Origin: Eutrophocola sp964629325
GTDB lineage: Bacteria; Pseudomonadota; Gammaproteobacteria; Pseudomonadales; Pseudohongiellaceae
Direction: 5' to 3'
Assembly: GCA_964629325.1 (NCBI GenBank)
Contig: CAZVSC010000004.1
Location: 34,706 to 98,705 of the forward strand
DNA: 64,000 bases
The notes under the pieces: generated by a model
Database searches by the model: none
What the model saw: the letters and a program-made list of their open reading frames with translations, nothing else
What the model was told of the DNA's origin: nothing
Made by a program: the position numbers and the translations under genes
Shown here: positions 17,000-26,800 of the stretch, piece by piece
Numbering within the stretch: position 1 is the stretch's first letter
Layout of the letters: each line of letters starts with the position of its first letter

Positions 17000-18163
17000 A
17001 TGATGACCGGGACCAACCCTGCACAGGATATTCCGGGCAATACTGCCCATGAGATCATTACCGGAGACGCCGCTCTAGCTGCGCTGTGCGCGCGCTGGCA
17101 GCAGTGCGACCACCTCGCCATGGATACCGAGTTCATTCGTACCAGTACCTTTTTCCCGCATGTCGGCCTCATCCAGGTCAATGACGGGGGCGACTCCAGC
17201 TATCTGTTGGATCCGCTCACCATCAGCGACTGGTCGGCTTTTCGCGCAATGATGCTCAACCCGTCCGTGACGAAGATTTTCCACTCCTGCTCCGAAGACA
17301 TGCAGGTATTCATGAAGGCGCTGGATCTCGTACCCACGCCGGTTTTCGATACGCAGATAGCGGCAGCATTTCTCAACCAGGGATTCGGTATCAGTTACCA
17401 GAACCTGGTCAGTCTCATGCAGGGAATAAACCTGCCCAAAGGCGAGACCCGTTCTGACTGGCTGCAGCGCCCGTTGTCGGAAACCCAGTTGCAGTATGCG
17501 GCGCTGGACGTCGCGTGTCTGCCTGCGATCTACCTGGAGCAACGTCGGCTGCTGGCGGAAAAACACAGGCTGGAGTGGGTGCAGGAGGAATGCGAAAACC
17601 TGCTCAACCAGTACCGTGCGGAAATGAAGGGCGATTTTTCCGCATTCTACCTGAACATCAAGGGCGCCTGGCAGCTCAACCGCCAGCAACTGGCCATACT
17701 GAAACGCCTGGCTGAATGGCGGGAATTGCGTGCCCGCAAACGGGACAAGCCCCGCAACTGGATCATCAGGGACAGGAGCCTCATCGATATTGCCAGGTAT
17801 TGCCCCGGCGATATGGAGGCGCTGTCCCGTATCGATGAGCTTGGCAAGAATTTCCTGCGTCATGAAGGCAGGGAGATTCTCGCGCTGGTGACGGCGGCTG
17901 CCGAATTGCCTGAAACAGAGTGGCCCGAACTGCTGCCGCGACCGCTTGACGGCCGGGCCAAGTCGCGCCTGAAAAAGGGGCAGCAATTTATCGAGAAACA
18001 GGCAGAGGCGCTGGAGTTGCCCGTCGAGGTGCTGGCAAGAAAGCGCTGGCTGATCAGCGTACTCCAGGACGATTCGGGCAATGCTGAGGACGCATTGCCG
18101 GTCGAACTAAAGGGCTGGCGCAAACCTTATCTATTGCCGGGCCTGCTGGAGGCGATGGCCTGA
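17000..18163 (+). CDS. rnd: ribonuclease D
   Basis: 387 residues with the DEDDy 3'-5' exonuclease residues D42 and E44 (AMDTEF), D100 (HSCSEDM), and Y166/D170 (YAALD). An HRDC domain follows (about 215-290) and then the family C-terminal region. RNase D trims the 3' ends of tRNAs and other stable RNAs. The start is the first of two adjacent ATGs (17000 or 17003). It follows recR by 11 bp and is followed by ycgL after 2 bp, so it may be part of a long operon. Confidence 0.94.
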   Translation: MMTGTNPAQDIPGNTAHEIITGDAALAALCARWQQCDHLAMDTEFIRTSTFFPHVGLIQVNDGGDSSYLLDPLTISDWSAFRAMMLNPSVTKIFHSCSEDMQVFMKALDLVPTPVFDTQIAAAFLNQGFGISYQNLVSLMQGINLPKGETRSDWLQRPLSETQLQYAALDVACLPAIYLEQRRLLAEKHRLEWVQEECENLLNQYRAEMKGDFSAFYLNIKGAWQLNRQQLAILKRLAEWRELRARKRDKPRNWIIRDRSLIDIARYCPGDMEALSRIDELGKNFLRHEGREILALVTAAAELPETEWPELLPRPLDGRAKSRLKKGQQFIEKQAEALELPVEVLARKRWLISVLQDDSGNAEDALPVELKGWRKPYLLPGLLEAMA

Positions 18164-18165
18164 GC

Positions 18166-18444
18166 ATGGCAGACACTGAAGCAATCCGCTGCACCATCTT
18201 CAAGGGCAAGCGCGAACCCGAACTGTATGTTTACGTCCCCTGGAAGGCGGGCGAGGTGAATATTCCCGAAGACCTGCGAACACGCATGGGCGCCCTCACC
18301 GAAGTCATGACCATCATGATCGCTCCCGGCAAAAAGCTGGCACGGGCCAGGGCGGAAAGCGTTCTGAAGGACATTCGTGAAAAAGGATATTACCTGCAGC
18401 TACCGCCGGAGATCGGCGGGCAGGTGTTGTTCGACGGCGATTAG
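18166..18444 (+). CDS. ycgL: YcgL domain protein
   Basis: A 92-residue member of the small YcgL family found next to rnd in many Gammaproteobacteria. Characteristic stretches are YVYVPWKAGEVNIPEDL and LARARAESVLKDIREKGYYLQLPPE (given here in part as LKDIREKGYYLQLPP). No biochemical function is established; the fold is a small alpha/beta domain. It lies 2 bp after rnd and 11 bp before ycgN. Confidence 0.92.
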   Translation: MADTEAIRCTIFKGKREPELYVYVPWKAGEVNIPEDLRTRMGALTEVMTIMIAPGKKLARARAESVLKDIREKGYYLQLPPEIGGQVLFDGD

Positions 18445-18455
18445 GAAAAGCGGCC

Positions 18456-18908
18456 ATGGCGAAGCCTGAGAAAAAACCGTTCTGGGAAACCAAATCCCTC
18501 ACCGAGATGACGCGCCGTGAATGGGAGTCATTGTGTGACGGTTGCGCAAAATGCTGTCTGCACAAACTGGAAGACATGGACACCGGCGAGGTGTTCTACA
18601 CCAGCGTGGTCTGCCAGCATCTTGACCAGAATAAATGTCGCTGCACCGTGTATCGAAAGCGCAAGACTCTGGTGCCCGACTGTCTGGTGCTGACCCCCGC
18701 CAACATGGAAGATCTTGACTGGGCGCCAGGTACCTGCGCCTACCGCCTGGTGAAAGAGGGCAAACCATTGCCGGACTGGCATCCTTTGCTAACCGGCAGC
18801 AGGGATGACATCATTGCCACCGACAACACGGTCACCGGCAAGGTGATCTCGGAAGAATTCGTACACGTGGACGCGTACGAGGATTATCTCATTGACTGGG
18901 CGGATTGA
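18456..18908 (+). CDS. ycgN: YcgN family cysteine-cluster protein (UPF0260)
   Basis: 150 residues with the Cys-rich pattern of the YkgJ/YcgN families: CDGCAKCC near residue 28, then VVCQHLDQNKCRCTVY and PDCLVL. The eight spaced cysteines suggest bound zinc or an iron-sulfur centre. The function is unknown. It sits in the conserved rnd-ycgL-ycgN order, and its stop is 8 bp before the next start. Confidence 0.92.
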   Translation: MAKPEKKPFWETKSLTEMTRREWESLCDGCAKCCLHKLEDMDTGEVFYTSVVCQHLDQNKCRCTVYRKRKTLVPDCLVLTPANMEDLDWAPGTCAYRLVKEGKPLPDWHPLLTGSRDDIIATDNTVTGKVISEEFVHVDAYEDYLIDWAD

Positions 18909-18916
18909 CGGCAGAC

Positions 18917-19285
18917 ATGGAACCTGGTGAATATTACAGTGCCTGGTCGGTATACCTTATCGCCGGCATCATCTTCAGCGTCCTCAGCTGGAAAGTGCTG
19001 AAACGCCTGTTGTGGCGCGAGCTGGCATATCTGCTGCAATGCCTGCTTCTGGCTATCATCTTTACACCGTGGTACGTACTGCCGGAAGAGGAAATCCTGG
19101 CGCCTGCTGTCATCATTTTCATGCTGGACCTGGTCACCATCGATGCGACGACGAGCATTCGCGCACTGATACCACTGGTCATGGCCATGCTGAGCGCCGT
19201 CATCGCCACCGTCATTCTGAGTATCGTCTACCGGATCCGGCGCCGACGCCAGCTGGTGGATGTCTTCGAGGAAGAGGCTGCTTAA
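18917..19285 (+). CDS. four-helix membrane protein of unknown function
   Basis: About 122 residues with four hydrophobic segments (starting near YLIAGIIFSVLSW, LLQCLLLAIIFTPWYVL, APAVIIFMLDLV and LIPLVMAMLSAVIATVIL) and a basic-then-acidic C-terminal tail (RIRRRRQLVDVFEEEA). ATG 18917 is preferred to a TTG at 18905 that overlaps the ycgN stop. Its end converges with pspF, overlapping by 4 bp. Resembles the small uncharacterised membrane proteins at the end of rnd-ycgN operons in marine Gammaproteobacteria; no function is assigned. Confidence 0.75.
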   Translation: MEPGEYYSAWSVYLIAGIIFSVLSWKVLKRLLWRELAYLLQCLLLAIIFTPWYVLPEEEILAPAVIIFMLDLVTIDATTSIRALIPLVMAMLSAVIATVILSIVYRIRRRRQLVDVFEEEAA

Positions 19286-20325
19286 GTATTCAGGTCGTAC
19301 TTGCGCAGGTATCCGCGCAACTGGTCATAACTGAGATCAAGCAGCTTTGCCGTCTTGCGCTGGTTGAACTGGCACTGCTTGAGAGCCTCGCGCAGGATTT
19401 TTTTCTCGTATTCCTGAACCTGGTGCTTGAAACCAATGGAGCCGACTTCAAAATCCTCGGCCGTGACAAAATCCCTTGTATCCATGCCGCCGGTCTCCGT
19501 GGCTGAAGCCAAAGACGATTTCGGCCGGTAGGGTGAGGCAAAGGGATCGAACACGATGTCCTTGATGGGGGCATCCGGATCCTCGGATTGGTAGACACAG
19601 CGCTCGATCACATTCTTCAATTCACGCACGTTGCCGGGCCAGGCGTATTCGAGCAGGGCCTTGGCGGCGGTCTTGCTGAAACCGGGAAAATATTCGCGCC
19701 CCAGTTCCTTGATCATGTTGATGGCGAAATGCTGGGCCAGCACAGGGATATCCTCGATACGCTCCCTGAGTGGCGGCAAAGTGATGACATCGAAAGCGAG
19801 TCGATCGAGCAGGTCGTCACGGAATTTGCCATCGCGCGCAAGCTGCGGCAGGTCGACATTGGTGGCAGCGACTATGCGCACATCCACATTGATCGGCTTT
19901 GTACCCCCGAGCCGCTCGATTTCCCCGTACTCGGTAACACGCAATATCCGTTCCTGTACCGCCATGGAGGTGGTTGCCAGCTCATCGAGGAACAGTGTGC
20001 CGCCGTCGGCGCGTTCGAAAAAGCCTTTCTGCTGCTTGGTTGCCCCGGTGAAGGCGCCTGCCTCATGGCCAAATAGCTGGGATTCCAGCAAGGCCTCGTT
20101 GAAAGCGGCGCAATTGATCTTGATGAACGGCTGTTCCCACCGCTTCGACAGGAAGTGGACGCGGGAAGCCACCAATTCCTTGCCGGTGCCGCGTTCTCCG
20201 ATAATCAGGACGGGTTTATTGAGGGGGGCCAGGCGGGAAAGCTGTTCCTGCATGACCAGGAAATTCCCCGACTCCCCGATCATCCTGTCATTGCCCGTAA
20301 TATCTTCCATAATGCCGCAAACCAT
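19282..20325 (-). CDS. pspF: psp operon sigma-54 activator PspF
   Basis: 347 residues, lacking any receiver domain, as PspF does. The AAA+ domain has Walker A GERGTGKE (43-50), the sigma-54 contact loop GAFTGA (90-95) and Walker B LFLDELA (112-118). A FIS-type helix-turn-helix ends the protein (QRKTAKLLDLSYDQLRGYLRK). In E. coli, PspA holds PspF inactive until membrane stress. It is divergent from the psp genes, with the sigma-54 promoter between them. A second in-frame ATG at 20310 (MEDITGN) is an alternative start; neither has a clear ribosome-binding site. Confidence 0.94.
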   Translation of the reverse strand: MVCGIMEDITGNDRMIGESGNFLVMQEQLSRLAPLNKPVLIIGERGTGKELVASRVHFLSKRWEQPFIKINCAAFNEALLESQLFGHEAGAFTGATKQQKGFFERADGGTLFLDELATTSMAVQERILRVTEYGEIERLGGTKPINVDVRIVAATNVDLPQLARDGKFRDDLLDRLAFDVITLPPLRERIEDIPVLAQHFAINMIKELGREYFPGFSKTAAKALLEYAWPGNVRELKNVIERCVYQSEDPDAPIKDIVFDPFASPYRPKSSLASATETGGMDTRDFVTAEDFEVGSIGFKHQVQEYEKKILREALKQCQFNQRKTAKLLDLSYDQLRGYLRKYDLNT

Positions 20326-20448
20326 GGAAATTCAAGTGCGGTGAAAAATACCACAAGTTGGTTATTATCCCAATGAATGCGTTCGCCAGGGGCTGACATA
20401 AAATATTAAATACAATAAAAACAATAAGATACAAATCATTGTCAGAGT

Positions 20449-20464
20449 TGGCACGACATCTGCA
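20449..20464 (+). promoter_or_regulatory. sigma-54 promoter of the psp operon
   Basis: TGGCACG (20449-20455), 4 nt, then CTGCA (20460-20464) fits the sigma-54 consensus TGGCACG-N4-TTGCA at all but one position. The -24 GG and -12 GC are correctly spaced. Transcription would start near 20475, about 40 nt before the lipoprotein gene. The upstream 20345-20448 is very AT-rich, suitable for IHF bending and PspF binding, though no exact site can be named. Confidence 0.85.
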
Positions 20465-20515
20465 AAGGCATGTACAGGTAGGAATTTAATCAGTACATGC
20501 AACAACGAGGTATTT

Positions 20516-20740
20516 ATGAAGTACAAAGGACTCATTCTGGTTATGGTTTCGGTGATCGCCCTGACAGGCTGTATTTACGTCAACGACACCGAGGATGACC
20601 GCCTTGACCGCAGGTTCCGCGACAATCGGGAACCCACCGTCGGGCAGGAGTTGCTGGATCTGGATCGTGCACGGGCTACCGGCATCATCAATGATACCGA
20701 GTATGAACGGGCCAAAAACGCAATTCTGGATGACATTTAA
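20516..20740 (+). CDS. small SHOCT-like lipoprotein in the psp operon
   Basis: 74 residues with a lipoprotein signal peptide ending in LTGC (lipidated Cys19). The mature part is charged (DDRLDRRFRDNRE). The C-terminus LDRARATGIINDTEYERAKNAIL is a SHOCT-type short helical domain. It is the first gene after the sigma-54 promoter, 15 bp before pspA, so it should be induced with Psp. A lipoprotein in this position is not part of the E. coli psp operon; a role in envelope stress sensing is inference. Confidence 0.85.
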   Translation: MKYKGLILVMVSVIALTGCIYVNDTEDDRLDRRFRDNREPTVGQELLDLDRARATGIINDTEYERAKNAILDDI

Positions 20741-20755
20741 CCAAGGGGTATCGTC

Positions 20756-21418
20756 ATGGGTATATTTTCTAGACTTTCAGATATCATCAATTCCAATATC
20801 AACTCGCTTCTGGACAAGGCCGAGGATCCTGAAAAAATGATCCGCATGGTCATTCAGGAAATGGAGGAGACCCTGGTCGAGGTGCGCAGCACTTCAGCCC
20901 GGATCATCGCTGACAAGAAGGAACTGGTTCGCCGCAACAGCAAGCTGGCAAAACAGGCCGAGGACTGGCAGCAGAAAGCCGAACTGGCATTGAGCAAGGA
21001 CAGGGAAGACCTTGCCAAGGCGGCCTTGCTGGAAAAATCAGCAATCAGCGACGTCATAGAGCTGGTCCAGGAAGACATGAAGAAACTGGACGAATCGCTG
21101 AACAAGCTCAGCAGCGAAATCGAGCAGCTGCAGACAAAACTAAATGATGCCAGGACCAGGCAGAAAGCTATCCTGATGCGTCATACAGCGACCAAGTCGC
21201 GCAAGACAGTCAATACGCAGCTGCGCAACAGCTCGATCGATGACGCCATCAACAAGTTCGATCATTATGAAAAGAAAATCGAAATCATGGAGAGCGAAAT
21301 CGAAGCCAGCGATATTGGCAACAGGGGTATTGCTGCCGAATTCGACGCTCTCGAAAAAGAAGGCAAGATCGACGAGGAGCTCGAGGCTCTGAAAACAAAA
21401 CTCAAGGACAAGAAATAA
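20756..21418 (+). CDS. pspA: phage shock protein A
   Basis: 220 residues of almost continuous coiled coil (PspA/IM30 family), starting with the amphipathic membrane-binding helix MGIFSRLSDIINSNINSLL and followed by EDPEKMIRMVIQEME, the most conserved block of the family. PspA binds damaged inner membrane as large oligomers and, when free, inhibits PspF. Length matches E. coli PspA (222). It is followed by pspB after 9 bp. Confidence 0.97.
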   Translation: MGIFSRLSDIINSNINSLLDKAEDPEKMIRMVIQEMEETLVEVRSTSARIIADKKELVRRNSKLAKQAEDWQQKAELALSKDREDLAKAALLEKSAISDVIELVQEDMKKLDESLNKLSSEIEQLQTKLNDARTRQKAILMRHTATKSRKTVNTQLRNSSIDDAINKFDHYEKKIEIMESEIEASDIGNRGIAAEFDALEKEGKIDEELEALKTKLKDKK

Positions 21419-21427
21419 GGCATAGTC

Positions 21428-21685
21428 ATGGCAGATTTCATTGAGGCAATGACAGGATTGATCGCGGTATGTATACCAATCGCGATCGTCTGGATCATCT
21501 TTCATTACCGCCACGCCAACAAGCGAAGCAGTGCCAGTATCAGCGCCGAAGAGGCCAGGCAGCTCGAGGAGCTCATGGATATTGCCGACAACATGGCGGA
21601 ACGCATCAAGACGCTGGAATCCATTCTTGATGATGAAACACCCGAATGGCGCGAACGCGTAAGAGAGCAGCAAGGTGAGGAATAA
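21428..21685 (+). CDS. pspB: phage shock protein B
   Basis: 85 residues: one N-terminal membrane helix (about 8-27) followed by an acidic coiled coil with LEELMDIADNMAERIKTLESIL, typical of PspB. With PspC it senses inner-membrane stress and sequesters PspA. Its end overlaps the GTG start of pspC by 11 bp, so translation is coupled. Confidence 0.95.
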   Translation: MADFIEAMTGLIAVCIPIAIVWIIFHYRHANKRSSASISAEEARQLEELMDIADNMAERIKTLESILDDETPEWRERVREQQGEE

Positions 21686-22627
21686 GAGATCATTCAAGCG
21701 CACGCTGACGCTTAACAAGGAAAACAAGAAATTCCTTGGTGTTTGCGCCGGCGTAGCGGATTACCTGGAAGTGGAACCCTGGTCGGTCAGGCTGGTATTC
21801 CTGGTCAGCATCCTGTTCGGCGGCTGGTTCCTCATTCCGATTTATTTCATCGCCTGGTTCTGCCTGGATGACAAGCCGGGCGCCGGAATCAATGATCTCG
21901 CCGACAGCCAGCCCTTCAGGCATTTCCGTACGGTGGACTACCGCAAGCAGTTGTACCGCAATACAGAGGATGGCAAGTTCCTGGGTGTTTGCGCCGGTGT
22001 GGCCGATTATCTTGAAGTGAATGTCTTCGCGGTCAGGCTGGTATTCCTGGTACTGGTGTTCTTTACCGCCGCATTGCCATTGTTCCTGTATTTCGGTGCC
22101 TACTTTATCCTGGAGCAGAAACCGCATTCGCGTCCGCGCAAGGCGCGCCATGAAACAAGGCGTTACAGGCAGCGCAGCAGGCACGAGGACTCTGTGGAAT
22201 CGGGGCTGGCGGAAGATGTNNNNNNNNNNNNNNNNNNNNNNNNNNNNNNNNNNNNNNNNNNNNNNNNNNNNNNNNNNNNNNNNNNNNNNNNNNNNNNNNN
22301 NNNNNNNNNNNNNNNNNNNACAGGCAGCGCAGCAGGCACGAGGACTCTGTGGAATCGGGGCTGGCGGAAGATGTCGCCGACCTTGCCAGGGAAACGGGCG
22401 ATGGTGCCGCAGCATTTTCGGCAGGTTTCAGCCAGGAAAAGGAAGCCAGACAGGAAGGGTACGGAGAAGCTGCCGAAGAGCATGTCGAGGAAAAGCAGTA
22501 TTCCAAGCGCAGGGAATTCAAATACTGTGTACGCAAGTTTGCCACCCTCCAGGACAGGCTGGCAAAAATGGAGGCCTACGTGACCTCCAGTCAGTTCAGG
22601 TTGCATCGGGAGTTTAAGAACATCTAG
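21675..22627 (+). CDS. pspC: phage shock protein C with two PspC domains, split by an assembly gap
   Basis: GTG start within the end of pspB. Two tandem PspC domains are visible (about residues 15-72 and 95-152). Both contain KFLGVCAGVADYLEV, RLVF and a membrane hairpin; E. coli PspC has one. A 100-N gap at 22220 interrupts the gene, and the 55 bp on its left (22165-22219) is identical to the 55 bp on its right (22320-22374). Collapsing this overlap removes 155 bp and restores one frame of about 265 codons ending at TAG 22625-22627. The C-terminus LAKMEAYVTSSQFRLHREF is the normal PspC tail. The gene is thus intact in all likelihood; the written frame after the gap is out of register. Confidence 0.9.
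22220..22319. other. scaffold gap (100 N) with duplicated 55-bp flanks
   Basis: Exactly 100 N. The 55 bp before and after are identical, the expected result when two contigs that overlap by one assembly k-mer are joined without merging. The true gap is probably zero or negative. It lies inside pspC. Confidence 0.9.
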
Positions 22628-22703
22628 CCGGGACAGTTCTTAAACCAAAACCACAAACCAAGCGTCTTTAAAAAATTGTCGGGTCAAGGACAAGGGGGAA
22701 GTC

Positions 22704-23879
22704 ATGCCAGCAAAAAGTGTAAAAGAAAGAATTTCAAGGGCTTTGTTACCGGTCGCAGTGCTCGCAGCCGGTGTCTGTGCCGGTGCCGTGGTTTACACCA
22801 CCAAGCCGCCGGTTGAGGAAGAGCCGCCGGAAATCAAGCCGCGCGCGGTCAATACCATGGCGGTTGAAGTGCGGGCGGTTTCCATGACTGTCGCGTCGCA
22901 GGGCACCGTGGAGGCCCGGCAGGCTGTTAACCTGGTGCCCCAGGTCAGCGGCGCCATTACCTGGGTTTCCGACAAGTTCGTCAATGGCGGCATGTTCGCC
23001 GAAGGTGAACATATCCTGCAGATTGATCCCCGCGATTATGAACTGGCGGTCGTGAGCGCTGAAGCGCGGGTTGCCGATGCCGCCCAGCAGCTCGAAACCG
23101 TCAGGGCGCAGGCAGAACAGGCAGCGGCCGAATGGAAACAGCTGGATCGCGGCACCCCGACTGCACTGGCCCTGCGCAAACCGCAGCTGGCCGGTGCCGA
23201 GGCCGCCCTGAAATCGGCCGAGGCTGAATTGGTCAAGGCCAGGCTGCAGCTCGAGCGCACGCATATCAGTGCACCATTCAACGGCATCATTATTGCCAAG
23301 CAGGTAGACCGTGGTCAGTTTGTGACCTCTGGCAGCCAGCTGGCTGAAATCGCATCAGCCGATGAAATGGAAATCCGCCTGTCACTGCCAGAGCGGGAAG
23401 TCGTCAAGCTGGATCAGCAGAAAATGCGTGACCAGGGATTGAAAGTCAGGCTGGCCTCACTGACCGGTGAGCCCGGCCAGATCTGGGAAGGGCTGGTGGT
23501 GCGTGCGGAAGGCAGGATCGATCCAAAAACGCGCAACACCGTCGTGGTGGCGCAGCTGAACGGCAGGCAGCTCCTTGCACAGGATGGTGTCTCCCGCCTC
23601 ACCATAGGGCAGTTCGTGAGGGCGGAAATCGCCGGGAAGGACTTTGACAGCGTGTACGAACTGCCGCGAGTTGCCCTGCACAACGGTGACAGCGTGTATG
23701 TGGTCGATCCTGAAAACCGCCTGCGCGAGAGAAAGGTCACGCTGCTCGACATCAATGACGAGAACATCCTGGTCGCCGAAGGGCTTGATGCAGGTGAGGT
23801 GGTCACAGTTTCCCCGATGACCAGCGGCGTCGATGGCATCGAGGTGGTCAGCCTGGGAAAACCGGAGACTGAGTCATGA
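22704..23879 (+). CDS. RND efflux periplasmic adaptor subunit
   Basis: The 391-residue membrane-fusion protein has an N-terminal membrane anchor (about 14-33), a lipoyl domain half (VNLVPQVSGAITWVSDKFVNGGMFAEGE), a coiled coil (about 112-185), the second lipoyl half (HISAPFNGIIIAKQVDRGQFV), a beta-barrel and a membrane-proximal domain. CAAGGGGGA precedes ATG 22704. Its stop overlaps the transporter start (ATGA), so the two form a pump. No TolC gene is present. It is 76 bp downstream of pspC on the same strand; whether the psp promoter reads into it cannot be told. Confidence 0.93.
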   Translation: MPAKSVKERISRALLPVAVLAAGVCAGAVVYTTKPPVEEEPPEIKPRAVNTMAVEVRAVSMTVASQGTVEARQAVNLVPQVSGAITWVSDKFVNGGMFAEGEHILQIDPRDYELAVVSAEARVADAAQQLETVRAQAEQAAAEWKQLDRGTPTALALRKPQLAGAEAALKSAEAELVKARLQLERTHISAPFNGIIIAKQVDRGQFVTSGSQLAEIASADEMEIRLSLPEREVVKLDQQKMRDQGLKVRLASLTGEPGQIWEGLVVRAEGRIDPKTRNTVVVAQLNGRQLLAQDGVSRLTIGQFVRAEIAGKDFDSVYELPRVALHNGDSVYVVDPENRLRERKVTLLDINDENILVAEGLDAGEVVTVSPMTSGVDGIEVVSLGKPETES

Positions 23880-26800
23880 ACAAGCTTATCGAATGGTTCG
23901 TCAGGAATCCGGTCGCCTCCAACCTGCTGATGCTGTTCATCATTGTGGGTGGCATCAGCGGCCTGGCCAGTGTCAGCAAGACGGTGTTTCCCAACGGTGC
24001 CGTGGATACGATCCAGGTATCGGTGGCTTATCTGGGCGCCAACCCGGCAGACGTGGAAGAACGCATACTGGTTCCAATCGAACAGGCGATCAGTGGAGTG
24101 CAGGGCATCAAACGCATCAATTCCCGCGGGTTCGAGGGCCGGGGAACCGTCACCATCGACGCTATCGAGGGCTACGACGTGGACATCCTTCTCAATGAGG
24201 TGAAGTCCCGCGTCGATTCGATCAACACTTTCCCGACCCAGACAGAGCGGCCGGTGGTCCAGCGGTTCTATGCCACCACGCCCGTCATGTACCTGCTGGT
24301 GTCAGGTAACGTAGACGAAAAAACACTGCAGGAAACCAGTCAGAATGTCAGGGATCGCATAGCCGCACTGCAGGGTGCTGAAAACACGATTCTCGATGGC
24401 GCCAAGGATTACGAAGTGTCGGTCGAAGTGTCCGAGCTGCAGCTTGAGAAATACGGGCTCACCTTCGATGACGTGGCACGGGCAATCCGCCGTTCTTCCG
24501 TGAATGTCGGTGCCGGCATGATCGATGACGCCTCCGGACAGACGCAGCTCATGACCCGCGGCCAGGCCTATGTACAGGACGATTTCATGAACATGGTGGT
24601 CGCTATACAGCAGGACGGCAACCAGATCCTGCTGCAGGATGTCGCCATCATCAATGATGGTTTTGCCGACCAGGACTGGGTGCTGCATTTCGAGGGTATG
24701 CCGACCATGCTCATTGCCGTTCTCGCAGGTGAGAACCCGGAAGTCGTGGACCTGAGTGAACGCATCAACCAGCTGCTGGAGGATGAAATCAAGCCCGCTC
24801 TGCCGGATGGCATTCGCGTGGACACCATCATTGATACATCGGAATCGTTCGCCGACCGGTTGAACTTGCTGGTCGAAAATGGCGTATCGGGTCTCATCCT
24901 GGTGTTCCTGAGTATGACCCTGTTCCTGACTCCACGGCTCGCCGTCTGGGTTACCGCCGGTATCTGCATTTCATTCCTGGGCTGCTTCTGGCTGTTGCCG
25001 TATTTCGGCATTCCCCTGAGCATGCTCAGCACCTTTGCCCTGGTCCTGATCCTCGGCATCGTGGTGGACGATGCGGTGATCATCGGTGAAAGCATCTACC
25101 GGCAGAACGAACGCGGCATTTACGGTGAGGAAGCCTCGATCAAGGGCGCCAATATGGTGGCGAAACCCGTGATCTTTTCTGCGCTGACCACCATGCTGGC
25201 CTTTTCGCCGCTACTGTTCATCCTCGGTGCCGCCAGCCAGTTCGTGATAGCGATACCCATCGTGGTCATCGCCACACTGTTTTTCTCACTGCTGGAGTCA
25301 TTCTGCATCCTGCCCATGCACCTGTTGAAGAAGGAAGAGGGCAATAACAGGCGCAAGAATATGCTTGTGCGCATCCTGGACAGGGTAAGGGCGAAAGCCG
25401 ATGCCGGCCTGCAGTACACCATACATCGCTTGTACCGGCCGTTCCTGGACCGGGTGCTCAAGCGCAAGGTGCTGGGATTCATGACCTTCGTGTCGGTGTG
25501 TATCTTCATCATGAGCTTCGCGATCTCCGGCTGGCTCAAGTTCACCTTCGATGCCAATGTTATGGCCGATTTCATCCAGGTCAACATGGAATTCCCGCCG
25601 GGTATCCCGATGAGCATCAAGGAAGACGCCATGATGAAACTGGAAAATTCCTCTGACCTCCTGCGCGAGCAGCTGAAGGAGGAATATCCGGGCAAAGACA
25701 TGATCAAGGGTTCGGTGTTCTGGGCATTCTCTGAGGATACCCAGATCGGCGCCTACATGGCCATCAACCCGGAACAGGCCCGTGAGATCGGGCCCGAGGA
25801 GATCTCCCGGCGTTGGCGTGAACTGACGCCGGACGTGCCGGAAGCCAAGGAATTCACCTTCCAGTACACGGTGAACAATAACAACCCGTCACTGAACCTG
25901 TTCGTGGTCGGCAACGACTTGCAGTCAATCCATGACGCAGGTGCGCAGCTCAAGAACAAGCTGGCGGGTTACCATGGCGTCTATGAGGTGGTGGATTCCA
26001 ACGAGTCCGCCACCTCCGAGGCGGTGCTGTCGCTCAAACCGGGTGCCGAAAATCTCAACATCACACTGCAGGACCTTGCCACGCAGGTCAGACAGGCTTT
26101 CTACGGCGAGGAGGTCCAGCGCATTCCACGCGGACGTGACACCGTGAAGGTCATGGTGCGCCTGCCCAAAGTCGATCGCGAATCCTTCGCCACGCTGGAC
26201 GATCTGCGCATCCGTACCGGGACCGGTGAGTCGGTGCCGTTCAACATGATTGCGGACGTCAACTTCCGTCCGGGCGTGACACAGATTCGCCGCACTGACA
26301 GGGAGCGTACATTGCTGGTTTCCGCCAAGGTCGACCAGACCATCGGCAATATCAGTGAAATCCGCAGCAACCTGGAAGACGGTTACCTGGATGACCTGCG
26401 CAAGCAGTATCCTGGCATCTCCCTGCGCTGGGCCGGTTCGCAGGAAGGGGAAAACGACTTCATGCGCTCCCTGATGTGCAACAGCATGTTCGCCATGCTG
26501 GCCATCTTCTTCCTGCTGGCAGTCGCATTCCGCTCCTACAGCCAGCCGCTGATCATCATGACCGCCATTCCCTTCGGCTACCTGGGGGCGATCGTCGGCC
26601 ACCTGCTGCTGGGACTGGATCTGAGCATGTACTCCATCCTGGGCATCGTGGCGGCCGCCGGCGTGGTTATCAACGACAACCTGGTCCTGATGGACTACAT
26701 CAACAAGCTGCGCGACCAGGGCTATACCGCGATCAACGCGGTGGAAAAGGCGGCAGAGGAACGATTCCGCCCCATCTTCCTGACCTCGTTCACCACCTTC

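Noticed and set aside
22021..22617. Several frames crossing the 22220 gap that appear to duplicate the PspC C-terminal region
   Set aside because: They come from the duplicated 55-bp flanks and the 100 N placed between them, not from a second gene.
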